DNA of 64,000 nt, taken from positions 240,234 through 304,233 of the forward strand of contig NZ_KE386792.1 of NCBI RefSeq assembly GCF_000428725.1, read 5' to 3'. Each line of letters opens with the position of its first letter. Within the stretch, counting starts at the first letter, position 1. Origin of the DNA: Psychromonas aquimarina ATCC BAA-1526. Lineage in GTDB: Bacteria; Pseudomonadota; Gammaproteobacteria; Enterobacterales; Psychromonadaceae. Below the pieces are notes generated by a model, which saw only the letters and a program-made list of their open reading frames with translations, had not been told where the DNA came from and did not search any database. Positions 45,822 through 53,932 of this stretch are shown here, one piece after another. The translations under genes and the position numbers were made by a program.

Positions 45822-46598
45822 TTACGCAGACTTACCCCTGATCCAATAGCTGCTTGTATGAATATTGGAGCGGTCAATATTGAGCTGCTCCTGCAGAACA
45901 GTCGTTAACTTTTTTACCTGCGCCGCTTCAAGGCCTAAGAATACCTGCGTATCTTCAGGAAGCTGACCGGCCAGCTTAAGAACAGATTCAGACAACTCAC
46001 TCTCTTCTTCTACCAGCCACTGGATTGAAACATGTTCGCCGACATCCAGTTTAATAACATCATCCCGGCCTGGTACCAGAAGAAGCACATGCACGTCTGC
46101 TTCAGCCGGCGTTGATTGAGCAAATGCACTAACAGCATTGATAGAAGTCAGATCGCCGACCAATAAAAAAGCTTGAGCAGTAAACCGGGTAAGTTTTTTA
46201 ACACCCGGCCCGGCAATACCAAGGTAATCACCTTTTTTTGCCTGCGCAGCCCAGTTAGTTGCAGGCCCCTGGTGGCGGTTGACAACAAAATCAAGCGACA
46301 ACTGATTGCTTAGCGGATCATATTTTTGAATGGTATATGAACGCATTACCGGCTTATCCTTACCACCTAGATCAAGGACCGGCTTTTGTTCTCCTGCCGC
46401 GGGAAGAACAACTTTCACATGTGCACCTTCTTCGCCAGCAGGAAAACCATATAAACCCTTTCCAGTAAAAACGATGCGCCTTAGATGAGGCGTCAGATCA
46501 ATAACATTCGTTACCTGCGTTAAACGGACATTCCTTTTTTCACTGCTTCTCCGGGAAGAGCTAGTGCGCGCATTAATTTTTTCGGGAAATTTTCTCAT
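45822..46598 (-). CDS. Siderophore-interacting protein (ferric-siderophore reductase)
   Basis: 258 residues of the ViuB/YqjH family: FAD-binding barrel with RRIVFTGKGLYGFP and VMRSYTIQKYD, the DFVVNRHQGPATNWAAQAKKGD segment with the conserved His and Gly-Pro, and a C-terminal NAD-binding half ending in HTSSYWIRGK. It reduces ferric siderophores in the cytoplasm to release iron. Two perfect 19-bp palindromes lie 19-64 bases upstream of its ATG, shared in type with the marR promoter. No Fur box was identified. Confidence 0.9.
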   Translation of the reverse strand: MRKFPEKINARTSSSRRSSEKRNVRLTQVTNVIDLTPHLRRIVFTGKGLYGFPAGEEGAHVKVVLPAAGEQKPVLDLGGKDKPVMRSYTIQKYDPLSNQLSLDFVVNRHQGPATNWAAQAKKGDYLGIAGPGVKKLTRFTAQAFLLVGDLTSINAVSAFAQSTPAEADVHVLLLVPGRDDVIKLDVGEHVSIQWLVEEESELSESVLKLAGQLPEDTQVFLGLEAAQVKKLTTVLQEQLNIDRSNIHTSSYWIRGKSA

Positions 46599-46616
46599 CT
46601 ATGCCTGCCTCTCATT

Positions 46617-46635
46617 TAGTTGACACATTCAACTA
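46617..46635. promoter_or_regulatory. MarR-type operator 1 (siderophore reductase promoter)
   Basis: TAGTTGA-CACAT-TCAACTA, a perfect 7+5+7 palindrome, 19 bases upstream of the siderophore-reductase start. Its centre is 27 bases from that of operator 2. Confidence 0.75.
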
Positions 46636-46643
46636 TATCGACT

Positions 46644-46662
46644 TAGTTGATTTTGTCAACTA
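46644..46662. promoter_or_regulatory. MarR-type operator 2 (siderophore reductase promoter)
   Basis: TAGTTGA-TTTTG-TCAACTA, again perfect, with arms identical to operator 1. It lies between the marR stop and the siderophore-reductase start. Confidence 0.75.
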
Positions 46663-46692
46663 TATTTTACAGACCGCCTATGCTGAATTTCC

Positions 46693-47112
46693 TTAATTAA
46701 GGTTTTTGATCATGGTTTGAACGACATTCTGGAATACAGCCAGCTCCTGCTCAGACAAGCCCTGCTGCATACGTTTACTGACCGCGGCTTCTTCCTGGCG
46801 GACTTTATCAATCAGTTCTCTGCCGGCAGCAGTCAGTACCAGTAACTGACTACGTTTGTCGGCTATGTTTGCTGTTTTTTCAATCCATCCCTTCTTGACC
46901 ATGTCTTTAATTAAAATAGATATTTGCGATTTATCCCGTGTTAATCCCTGCACGATACTGTTAGCGGTACAGCTGGGGGTTTCCGCAATAAAGCGCAAAC
47001 ACTGAACATGCATTGCATTGATATTTAAAGACTTTGCATCAATCGCACTGCGCATTTCAGAGCGGTAACTCTGTATTAAGGTAAATAAATACTTGCCTGT
47101 TGAATTATTCAT
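46693..47112 (-). CDS. MarR-family regulator
   Basis: 139 residues, a single winged-helix MarR domain: CTANSIVQGLTRDKSQISILIKDMVKKGWI as the recognition region and ADKRSQLLVLTAAGREL as the wing. One Cys (CLRF) near 45 could be redox-sensitive. It is flanked by two promoters each with two copies of the same palindrome, one driving siderophore reduction and one the marR/GST divergence. This is the pattern of an autoregulated local repressor. Confidence 0.9.
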   Translation of the reverse strand: MNNSTGKYLFTLIQSYRSEMRSAIDAKSLNINAMHVQCLRFIAETPSCTANSIVQGLTRDKSQISILIKDMVKKGWIEKTANIADKRSQLLVLTAAGRELIDKVRQEEAAVSKRMQQGLSEQELAVFQNVVQTMIKNLN

Positions 47113-47144
47113 AAATGATCTTTTCTAATTTAAGCTTCGAAATA

Positions 47145-47163
47145 TAGTTGACAACATCAACCA
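47145..47163. promoter_or_regulatory. MarR-type operator 3 (marR/GST divergent promoter)
   Basis: TAGTTGA-CAACA-TCAACCA, one mismatch to the palindrome of operators 1 and 2. It is 33 bases upstream of the marR start. Confidence 0.7.
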
Positions 47164-47171
47164 AATGGATG

Positions 47172-47190
47172 TAGTTTATATTATCAACTA
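47172..47190. promoter_or_regulatory. MarR-type operator 4 (marR/GST divergent promoter)
   Basis: TAGTTTA-TATTA-TCAACTA, one mismatch. Its centre is 27 bases from operator 3, the same spacing as between operators 1 and 2. Confidence 0.7.
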
Positions 47191-47305
47191 AATGGTGTGG
47201 CGTGAAGTAAAGTCATCAGCAAATCTGCAGACAGTAGAAAAAACAGCTGAATGATTTAGAAAACTTTATGTTAATACCGTGTATTTACATTATGAGGATA
47301 AGAAT

Positions 47306-48076
47306 ATGGGAATCATCAAAGCAGGCAATAAATCAGTGGAAAGCCTTAAAGGGCTGCATCTGTATCACTTCGGTTTTTCTAACTGTGCAATGCGCGTCAG
47401 AATTGCCCTGGAAGAAAAAGGACTCGAATGGCAAAGCCATCTGGTCGATATTATGAAGGGTGAACAGCTGACCAAAGAATATATCGGCATCAACCCTAAT
47501 GCGGTCGTACCAACCCTGGTTGATAACGGTGTGGTTATCATAGACTCTGCCGATATTATTGATTACCTGGATAAAGAGTACTCAGCCGGTTCGCTGCGTC
47601 CTGGCTCTCAGGAAAACGAGCAGCAGATGTACGACTGGGTGTATCTGGCCAGAGACAATCACCTTTCCATCAAAACCTACATGTACGCCAACGTTGGTCT
47701 TCTGGAAAAGATGAAAAGAACCCCGGAGGCAATGGAAGAGTACCGTAAGAATCAAACCTTTGATTCTGCCCTGCTGGAATTCCATGAGCGCTTTAATTCC
47801 AATGAGGGCTTTTCAAAAGAAGATCTGCATAAGGCAACGACGGTTATTGATGACTGCTTTGCACAAATGAACGAGCGCCTGAAAGATCATGACTGGTTAG
47901 CTGGTGACAACTTCTCTCTTGCCGATATCGCCTGGATCCCGCAGCTGGTTATTCTGAAGGTAGCTAAATATCCGTTCGAAAACTACCCGCATCTAGTGAA
48001 ATGGAAGAATGCCGTTATCGAACGCCCGAGCTTTAAACAGGGCGTTTTAGCCTGGCTGCCGGAAATGGGCAGCTGA
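47306..48076 (+). CDS. Glutathione S-transferase family protein
   Basis: The ATG at 47306 is chosen because GAGGA lies about 8 bases upstream; the frame open from 47279 starts within the untranslated leader. 256 residues: thioredoxin-like N-domain (HLYHFGFSNCAMRVRIALEEKGLEW, and NAVVPTLVDNGVVIIDSADIIDYL with the glutathione-binding Ser/Asp) and an all-helical C-domain (WLAGDNFSLADIAW). The SNC motif suggests a Cys-type active site as in beta/omega or dehalogenase-like classes. It is divergent from marR and followed by the flavoprotein gene, so a detoxification or thiol-stress unit is likely. Confidence 0.87.
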   Translation: MGIIKAGNKSVESLKGLHLYHFGFSNCAMRVRIALEEKGLEWQSHLVDIMKGEQLTKEYIGINPNAVVPTLVDNGVVIIDSADIIDYLDKEYSAGSLRPGSQENEQQMYDWVYLARDNHLSIKTYMYANVGLLEKMKRTPEAMEEYRKNQTFDSALLEFHERFNSNEGFSKEDLHKATTVIDDCFAQMNERLKDHDWLAGDNFSLADIAWIPQLVILKVAKYPFENYPHLVKWKNAVIERPSFKQGVLAWLPEMGS

Positions 48077-48167
48077 TACCGCTCTGCCCCTGTTTTACCT
48101 GCAGATACTGTCAGGTATTTAACGGTGCTAAGCACATACTCAGGCTAAACCAGCCGGCAAAATAAAA

Positions 48168-48196
48168 GGAGGTTCGCATCTTGGAAGCGAACCTCC
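48168..48196 (+). promoter_or_regulatory. Perfect 10-bp stem-loop before the flavoprotein gene
   Basis: GGAGGTTCGC and GCGAACCTCC with a 9-base loop, between the glutathione transferase stop and the flavoprotein start. No T run follows. The left arm contains a Shine-Dalgarno-like GGAGG. It could be an attenuator, a processing site or a partial terminator. Confidence 0.55.
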
Positions 48197-48222
48197 AGCA
48201 AGACTTAATTAGAGAGAACTGA

Positions 48223-49674
48223 ATGAAAACCCTTAATATTGATGTTGCTGTCATTGGCGGCGGTACCGCCGGCCTGGGGGCATACCGGGCGGCGAAAGCG
48301 CATACCGACAGCGTAATAATGATTGAAAGCGGCCCTTACGGTACAACCTGTGCGCGTGTCGGCTGCATGCCTTCCAAGCTTCTGATTGCGGCGGCAGAAA
48401 GCGTTCATCAGATAAAAAAAGCACCGGGCTTTGGTGTCCACTCACAGGGGGAGATCGTGATCAACGGCCGTGAAGTGATGGATCGTGTGAAGCGTGAACG
48501 AGACCGCTTTGTGGGGTTTGTGCTGGAAGGGGTTGATGAAATACCAGCTGGCGACAAGCTCTCAGGCCATGCGAAATTCATTGATAATAACACCCTGCAG
48601 ATTGATGATCATACCCGGATCAGTGCCCGGCGTATTGTTATTGCCACGGGCTCTCGTCCCGCTTACCCGGCGGTCTGGAATGAACTGGGAGAGCGCCTGA
48701 TCATCAATGACGACGTGTTCAACTGGGATGATCTGCCGGATTCTGTGGCGGTCTTTGGTCCGGGCGTGATTGGGCTTGAGTTGGGCCAGGCACTGCAGCG
48801 CTTAGGGGTAGAAGTTGTGATGTTCGGCATTGGCGGGCAGGTGGGCCCGCTGACAGATCCTGAAGTTATGGATTATGCACAGCGTACTTTCAATGAGGAG
48901 TTCTATCTTGATCCCGATGTGCATATAGAAAGCATGAAACGTCAGGGCGATGCCGTTGAAATCAAATACATGAATAAAGATAACGAACTGCAGAAAATTA
49001 CGGTTGATTATGTGCTTGCCGCTACAGGGCGCCGCCCTAATGTAGACCAGCTGGCAGTTGAAAATACCGCACTACAGCTGGATGAACGTGGTGTTCCAAC
49101 TGCGGACTACTTTACTCTGCAGACATCAGTCGATAATATTTTTATTGCCGGCGATGCCAGCAATCAGCTGCCGCTGCTGCATGAAGCAGCCGATCAGGCC
49201 CGAATTGCCGGTGACAACGCCGGCCGTTTTCCGGATATCCGCGCCGGACTGCGCCGCTCGAAGATCTCAGCCGTTTTCTGTGATCCGCAGATTGCAATGG
49301 TGGGAGAAACCTACAAGGAGATAGACACTCGTCACGGCGGCTGCGGATGTTTTGAAACCGGTGTTGTATCCTTTGAAAACCAGGGGCGTTCGCGCGTTAT
49401 GCTGCGCAATAAAGGTGTACTGCATCTCTATGGCGAACACGGTACGGGCCGCTTCCTGGGGGCTGAAATGATTGGTCCGAACGCCGAACATTTAGCCCAC
49501 CTGTTAGCCTGGGCCCACCAGAACAATATGACCGTATCTGAAATGCTGGATATGCCTTTCTACCATCCGGTTATTGAAGAAGGTGTGCGTACAGCACTGC
49601 GTGATCTGAATGCGAAACTGCATATTGGTCCGGAAATGATTAAGCATTGTCTGGACTGCGGCCCAGGTTGTTAA
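48223..49674 (+). CDS. Dihydrolipoamide dehydrogenase-like flavoprotein with Cys-rich tail
   Basis: 483 residues of the class I pyridine nucleotide-disulfide oxidoreductase family: FAD loop GGGTAGLGAY, redox disulfide CARVGC, NAD loop FGPGVIGLELGQAL, FIAGDAS, and C-terminal HPVIEE with the catalytic His-Glu. No 2-oxoacid dehydrogenase genes are near, so it is unlikely to be the housekeeping enzyme. The last residues are CLDCGPGC, an extra CxxCxxxC absent from ordinary members. Its neighbour is a glutathione transferase under MarR-type control, which hints at a thiol or metal substrate. Annotations as lpd are common for this group. Confidence 0.85.
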   Translation: MKTLNIDVAVIGGGTAGLGAYRAAKAHTDSVIMIESGPYGTTCARVGCMPSKLLIAAAESVHQIKKAPGFGVHSQGEIVINGREVMDRVKRERDRFVGFVLEGVDEIPAGDKLSGHAKFIDNNTLQIDDHTRISARRIVIATGSRPAYPAVWNELGERLIINDDVFNWDDLPDSVAVFGPGVIGLELGQALQRLGVEVVMFGIGGQVGPLTDPEVMDYAQRTFNEEFYLDPDVHIESMKRQGDAVEIKYMNKDNELQKITVDYVLAATGRRPNVDQLAVENTALQLDERGVPTADYFTLQTSVDNIFIAGDASNQLPLLHEAADQARIAGDNAGRFPDIRAGLRRSKISAVFCDPQIAMVGETYKEIDTRHGGCGCFETGVVSFENQGRSRVMLRNKGVLHLYGEHGTGRFLGAEMIGPNAEHLAHLLAWAHQNNMTVSEMLDMPFYHPVIEEGVRTALRDLNAKLHIGPEMIKHCLDCGPGC

Positions 49675-49688
49675 TCTCACTCCACTCA

Positions 49689-49708
49689 GCAGATCTAAGA
49701 AGATCTGC
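49689..49708 (+). terminator. Stem-loop after the flavoprotein gene
   Basis: GCAGATCT and AGATCTGC form a perfect 8-bp stem with a 4-base loop, 15 bases past the stop. The T tract after it is weak. Confidence 0.45.
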
Positions 49709-49806
49709 AGGTCAGCTTATTTGAGCTATTCACTCTTAGAGCGCATTTTGAAAGTTAATATTTCAGACCTGTGAAGTATACGCCTTGAATTAATGGATGA
49801 ACCCCT

Positions 49807-50691
49807 TTGAATAGAAATAGTTTAAATATCGGTTACTGTGCCCTAGCCCTTGGAATAACAGGGGCTTTAAATACCTTAAAATACTTTAGACTAGAGAATA
49901 ACTTTATGGAGCCGCTTCTTATAGGAACGGCTCTTTCTCTCCTGACATACTATATTGCAGAGTCCCTTAAAAATAAAAACAGATTCATTAAAGAGGCACA
50001 AAATAGAACAACCTTAACTCTTATTCCAACCATTTTTATGGCTTCTGCGAATATGTCTGCTTATATAGAGCTGAAAACGCTATGGTTTTTCATTGTCGGC
50101 GGGCACTTCCTCTATAGTCTCTTTTTTTACAAAAAAGTCCTTTTTAAAGGTCTGCCTATTGTTTCCGATTACATCCCTTTAGCCGGGCTTGCTGTCAATA
50201 TTCCCCATGCCCGCCTCTTTCAAGCGGATCTATTAGGATGGTTTCTTCTCCTCTACGCTATAACCGGTTATCTGCTCGTCAGCTGCAGGCTTATTCTATA
50301 CTGGAAGCATTTTATAACTGCCAATCCGCTTCCTCTTTTAGGGATCCTTTGTGCTCCATTGAGTCTCTGTATTCAAGGGGCGCTTATATACCTTGACAAT
50401 AGTTTACTGATTAAAGGAGCCTTAATCCTCAGCCTGGTCTGTACCTTTATTGTGTATCTGGTAATAGGGGCTGTTTTTATACGGCCATTTTCTCTCAGCT
50501 GGGCCTCCCTTACTTTTCCCACCTCTGTTTCTGCTCTGGCTCACCTTCAAGGAGGTATTTTTCTGGAAAACGACAAACTGACGGCTATAGGGTACTGCGA
50601 GGTCTTTTTCTCGTGTTCCATTCTTATGCTGGTATCTATTGGAGCACTTATCAAGATTTTTCCACGTAAACGTTTATCTGAAGGGCATTAG
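49807..50691 (+). CDS. TehA/SLAC1-like (TDT family) membrane protein
   Basis: 294 residues with about 10 hydrophobic segments. The late SLSWASLTFPTSVSALA motif is the recognisable mark of the tellurite-resistance/dicarboxylate (TDT, SLAC1-like) channel fold. The start is uncertain: TTG at 49807 gives the full N-terminal helix, and no in-frame ATG occurs earlier. No strong ribosome site is visible. The conserved gating Phe could not be placed with confidence. Transported solute is unknown. Confidence 0.6.
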   Translation: MNRNSLNIGYCALALGITGALNTLKYFRLENNFMEPLLIGTALSLLTYYIAESLKNKNRFIKEAQNRTTLTLIPTIFMASANMSAYIELKTLWFFIVGGHFLYSLFFYKKVLFKGLPIVSDYIPLAGLAVNIPHARLFQADLLGWFLLLYAITGYLLVSCRLILYWKHFITANPLPLLGILCAPLSLCIQGALIYLDNSLLIKGALILSLVCTFIVYLVIGAVFIRPFSLSWASLTFPTSVSALAHLQGGIFLENDKLTAIGYCEVFFSCSILMLVSIGALIKIFPRKRLSEGH

Positions 50692-50761
50692 CAAAAGTAT
50701 TTAAAAAGCAAGGAATATCTGCAGTTTACTGTCTTCCTCAAGAACATCACTTATAAAAGAC

Positions 50762-50788
50762 AAAAAAGCCGCCTGGAATAAGGCGGCT
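50762..50788 (-). terminator. Intrinsic terminator of the secreted nuclease gene
   Basis: Read on the minus strand, AGCCGCCT and AGGCGGCT form a perfect 8-bp stem (6-base loop) followed by TTTTT. It is 35 bases past the nuclease stop. Confidence 0.85.
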
Positions 50789-50822
50789 AACTTACAAAGT
50801 TTATTAAACAGCTAACTTACTG

Positions 50823-53252
50823 CTAGAAGGACTGATTCTGGTTAAGCGCTCCTTTTGTAGCGGCGGCCGGAGCCTGCCAGCTGAATGCACTGTATTCCGA
50901 TCCCGTACCCGAAAGCTGCAGGGAATATCCGCTTTGGGTAGAAGATGTTTCTGCAACGCCTACATCAGTTGAAGCCGTGCCGGCAGCTGATCCGTCAGCA
51001 GCAGTCATCGAACCTTCGTAACTAAGAAACTGAACCACAGTACCGCTGTCATCAACTAATGCAAAACCATCCGGACCGCCGTTTTGTAAACTTGCAGTAT
51101 CAAAAGCAATAGTTCCAAACCCATTGCTCTGATTTGCAATTACACCGGACAAATCAAAGGTCTTATATACAGTGCCGTTACCGCCGTTATAAGCCTCGAT
51201 TTTCCAGCCGCTAAGGTCTGTACCTGCGCTGCCTGCTATTTCGATAAACTCGTTTACATCCGTAGACGCGTTATCATAATGAAACTCATTAATCCAAGGT
51301 ACGCTCACTACATTTTCTACCGTCACCGTAGTTGAAGTGCTGGCTGAAGCTCCGTCATTATCAGTTACGGTAAGAGTAACTGTGTATGAACCGTCGGCAC
51401 TATAGCTGTAACTTGGGTTTACACCGGCTGCATTACCGCCGTCACCGAAACTCCAGCTGTAGCTGGTAATTGTACCGTCTGAATCACTGCTGGCAGCCGC
51501 ATCAAATGTACAGCTGAGGTTATTACACGACTCGGTCAAAGATGCACTCGGTGCTTTGTTTACCGGAACAGACGAAGCAAATACCTGCCCGTTATTCAGC
51601 TGCCCTGAAGTATTAGCCGCGGCCGCCTGCCAGCTGAATTCAGCATAGCTTGTGCCGCTGCCGCTCAGCTGCAGGGAATGACCTGAAGGTGTTGATGACG
51701 TTTCTGAAACACCAACATCAACAGATGTCACACCGGCCGCCGCACCGTCAGCAGCAGTAAATGAACCTTCATAACTGATGAACTGCACTAACTTGCCGCT
51801 GTTATCTACTAGAGCAAGACCGTCCGGTGCACCATTCTGCAGTCCGGAAGCGGCAAAACTTAAAGTACCAAAACCAGCCTGCTGATCAGTAATAACACCT
51901 GACAGGTTTACTGTTTTATAGGCAGATCCGTCTTTGCCGTTATAAGCGACAATTGTCCAGCCGCTTAAGTTAAGACCGGCAGATCCGGCTACCTCAACGG
52001 ATTCACCTACATCAGTACTGGCATTGTCGTAGTGAAATTCATTGATCCATAAAACCGTTTCAGCCGAACCGCTGTCAGTGGTTGCAAATGCTTCACTGCT
52101 TTGTGCAGACTCATTATTCGAGCTGTCTACAGCCGTTATAACGTAGAAGTAAGTTGTGTTAGCAGCGACACTATTGTCGCTATAAGCACTGGTGGTCACA
52201 ATAGAACTATTAAGTTTTACGTAACTGCCGCCGGCACTGTCACTTCGGTAAACGTTATAGCCAGCCATATCCTGCTCAGTATTGGCATTCCAGGTCAGCT
52301 CAACCAGACCGCTGCCGCCTGTGGCCATAAAGTCTGACGGCATTGCCGGCGGTACAGTATCTCCTCCAGAGCTGCAGTTATTCTCAAATACACAATCTAT
52401 ATATTCAGGGTGATCAACAAACGGATTTCGGTTACCCTGGAAGCTGTAAACCGCTTCATTATGTCTGTATTCATAGGCGTCAACCGGATCATCTTTATGC
52501 CATTGAAGCAGTACCGATTTTAATCCCATATAAGCGACGGTGCCGTTAGCACCGGTATTTGAAGCACCAATAAGCGAGCGGTCATCGGTCAGAATTAAGT
52601 CAGGCTCCGCCACACCGGTAATTGAATGGGTGCCGCCCTCATAACGGACACTTAAGTACATCAGAGCACGGGCAACATCTCCCCTTCTGCCCTGCCATGT
52701 CTGCCAGCTGCCGGTTTCACCTGAGCCGGTAGTCCAGTTTGATTCACTGCTGCTGCCGCCGCGGTTATTATTAACCAGGGTCACCTTTTCGCTGCATGAT
52801 GTATCACAGGTTCCATAGGGTTTATTATTGCGGCTTGAGTTGTAGCTGCTGTCAGCAATAAACAGGTGGTGGGTATCGGTATAGGGGTAATTAGTGCTTC
52901 CGTCTTTAGGAAAACCGTAAGATTTAGGCCAGCTGTGTTCGCGGTTGTAGAATGAGTTACCGCCGCCGGCTTTGCTGTAACTGGCATTTTTATAAACATC
53001 AATAACATTATTGGCGTTATCGGGATCCTGATCAGCAGCCTCTAGAATATCCCAGGTATCTGTGGAACTAGAGGTATAAGGGAAACGCTGGTGATCGTCA
53101 ATTATCTCATGTAATGAGTTTCTAAGTGTCTGTGAGTCGCTAGTGTCCACCGTACTGTAGTAACCGTCGGGGATAGCTGCAAAAGCAGAAGTATTCACTA
53201 ATAACATGGCTGGAACTATAAGTTTTACTGCATCATTTTTTTTAAAATACAT
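50823..53252 (-). CDS. Secreted endonuclease I-family protein with FN3, PKD and two lamin-tail domains
   Basis: 809 residues with a signal peptide ending near AFAAIP. Residues ~27-290 are an endonuclease I domain (NREHSWPKSYGFP, TDTHHLFIAD, GRRGDVARALMYL, FQGNRNPFVDHPEY). Next come an FN3 domain (~300-390, NANTEQDMAGYNVYRS), a first lamin-tail domain (~395-555, WINEFHYDNASTDV), a PKD domain (~565-645, YSWSFGDGG) and a second lamin-tail domain (~650-809). The two lamin-tail copies are close relatives. Such enzymes degrade extracellular nucleic acid for phosphate and nucleosides. Several Cys are confined to the nuclease part and the linker. Confidence 0.92.
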   Translation of the reverse strand: MYFKKNDAVKLIVPAMLLVNTSAFAAIPDGYYSTVDTSDSQTLRNSLHEIIDDHQRFPYTSSSTDTWDILEAADQDPDNANNVIDVYKNASYSKAGGGNSFYNREHSWPKSYGFPKDGSTNYPYTDTHHLFIADSSYNSSRNNKPYGTCDTSCSEKVTLVNNNRGGSSSESNWTTGSGETGSWQTWQGRRGDVARALMYLSVRYEGGTHSITGVAEPDLILTDDRSLIGASNTGANGTVAYMGLKSVLLQWHKDDPVDAYEYRHNEAVYSFQGNRNPFVDHPEYIDCVFENNCSSGGDTVPPAMPSDFMATGGSGLVELTWNANTEQDMAGYNVYRSDSAGGSYVKLNSSIVTTSAYSDNSVAANTTYFYVITAVDSSNNESAQSSEAFATTDSGSAETVLWINEFHYDNASTDVGESVEVAGSAGLNLSGWTIVAYNGKDGSAYKTVNLSGVITDQQAGFGTLSFAASGLQNGAPDGLALVDNSGKLVQFISYEGSFTAADGAAAGVTSVDVGVSETSSTPSGHSLQLSGSGTSYAEFSWQAAAANTSGQLNNGQVFASSVPVNKAPSASLTESCNNLSCTFDAAASSDSDGTITSYSWSFGDGGNAAGVNPSYSYSADGSYTVTLTVTDNDGASASTSTTVTVENVVSVPWINEFHYDNASTDVNEFIEIAGSAGTDLSGWKIEAYNGGNGTVYKTFDLSGVIANQSNGFGTIAFDTASLQNGGPDGFALVDDSGTVVQFLSYEGSMTAADGSAAGTASTDVGVAETSSTQSGYSLQLSGTGSEYSAFSWQAPAAATKGALNQNQSF

Positions 53253-53932
53253 AAATAGTAGATCCTAAATTAATAAATTTATAAATATTCTCCTAATCAC
53301 TTTCTAACCTCACCAAGATATTGAAAAATCAATTAAGGCAGCCTTATTTGATTTTCCTGTCTGACAAAGTTTGAGAGCTCATCAGGTAAATATTTGTTAA
53401 TTCGCTGACATCCTGTGCATTAATTGATCGCCTTTAGTTTATTTAGCGAACAATCCGGAAATGTGAGCGGCCACTATTTAATTGGAATTACCGGCATCTT
53501 TTTTTTAAGTGATAACAAAATCTGTTGTTTTTTTGTGCGACACGCGTCCCACAAAGACAACAGTTTCACTTAGATGTGGCTTTTAATTTATGCAGAACAA
53601 CAGGTTATTGCAGGAAAAATAAATCAGAATCTGAGCTTTTAAAGGAGTGTTTATGATAAAAAGAGGAGGGTAAACGACGATATAAACCCAAGAATGCCTG
53701 TCCATATTTTGCGCAAACCGACGTATTTTTTAGACGGAAAGAAGGTTCTTAAAATTCTTTTTAGAAACATAAATGATCAAAAGCAGGCGACAGTTATCCG
53801 CTCCGGCAGACAAAAGACATTTTCTATCAAAATAGAGACACATATTCAGCGTTTCCTATAAGACATCTGGTTTTTAGGAACGATAACGAATAAGCTGATG
53901 TTGAACGTCACGATACTCGTCAGCAGCTCTGT
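53253..53932. other. Long gap between nuclease and AraC genes
   Basis: 680 bases without a supportable gene. It should hold the promoters of the divergent nuclease and AraC-family genes, but no clear -35/-10 pair was picked. The one notable structure is the hairpin at 53522-53563, described separately. Confidence 0.5.
53522..53563. other. Long interrupted hairpin
   Basis: Three successive paired segments can be traced: CTGTTGT with ACAACAG, TTTGTG with CACAAA, and GAC with GTC around a 4-base loop. On the plus strand a TTTCACTT tail follows. This could be a small RNA end, a leader structure or an operator-like palindrome. Confidence 0.45.

Noticed and set aside
48223-49674. Housekeeping dihydrolipoamide dehydrogenase of 2-oxoacid complexes
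   Set aside because: No E1/E2 genes nearby, an unusual C-terminal Cys tail, and a MarR/glutathione-transferase neighbourhood.
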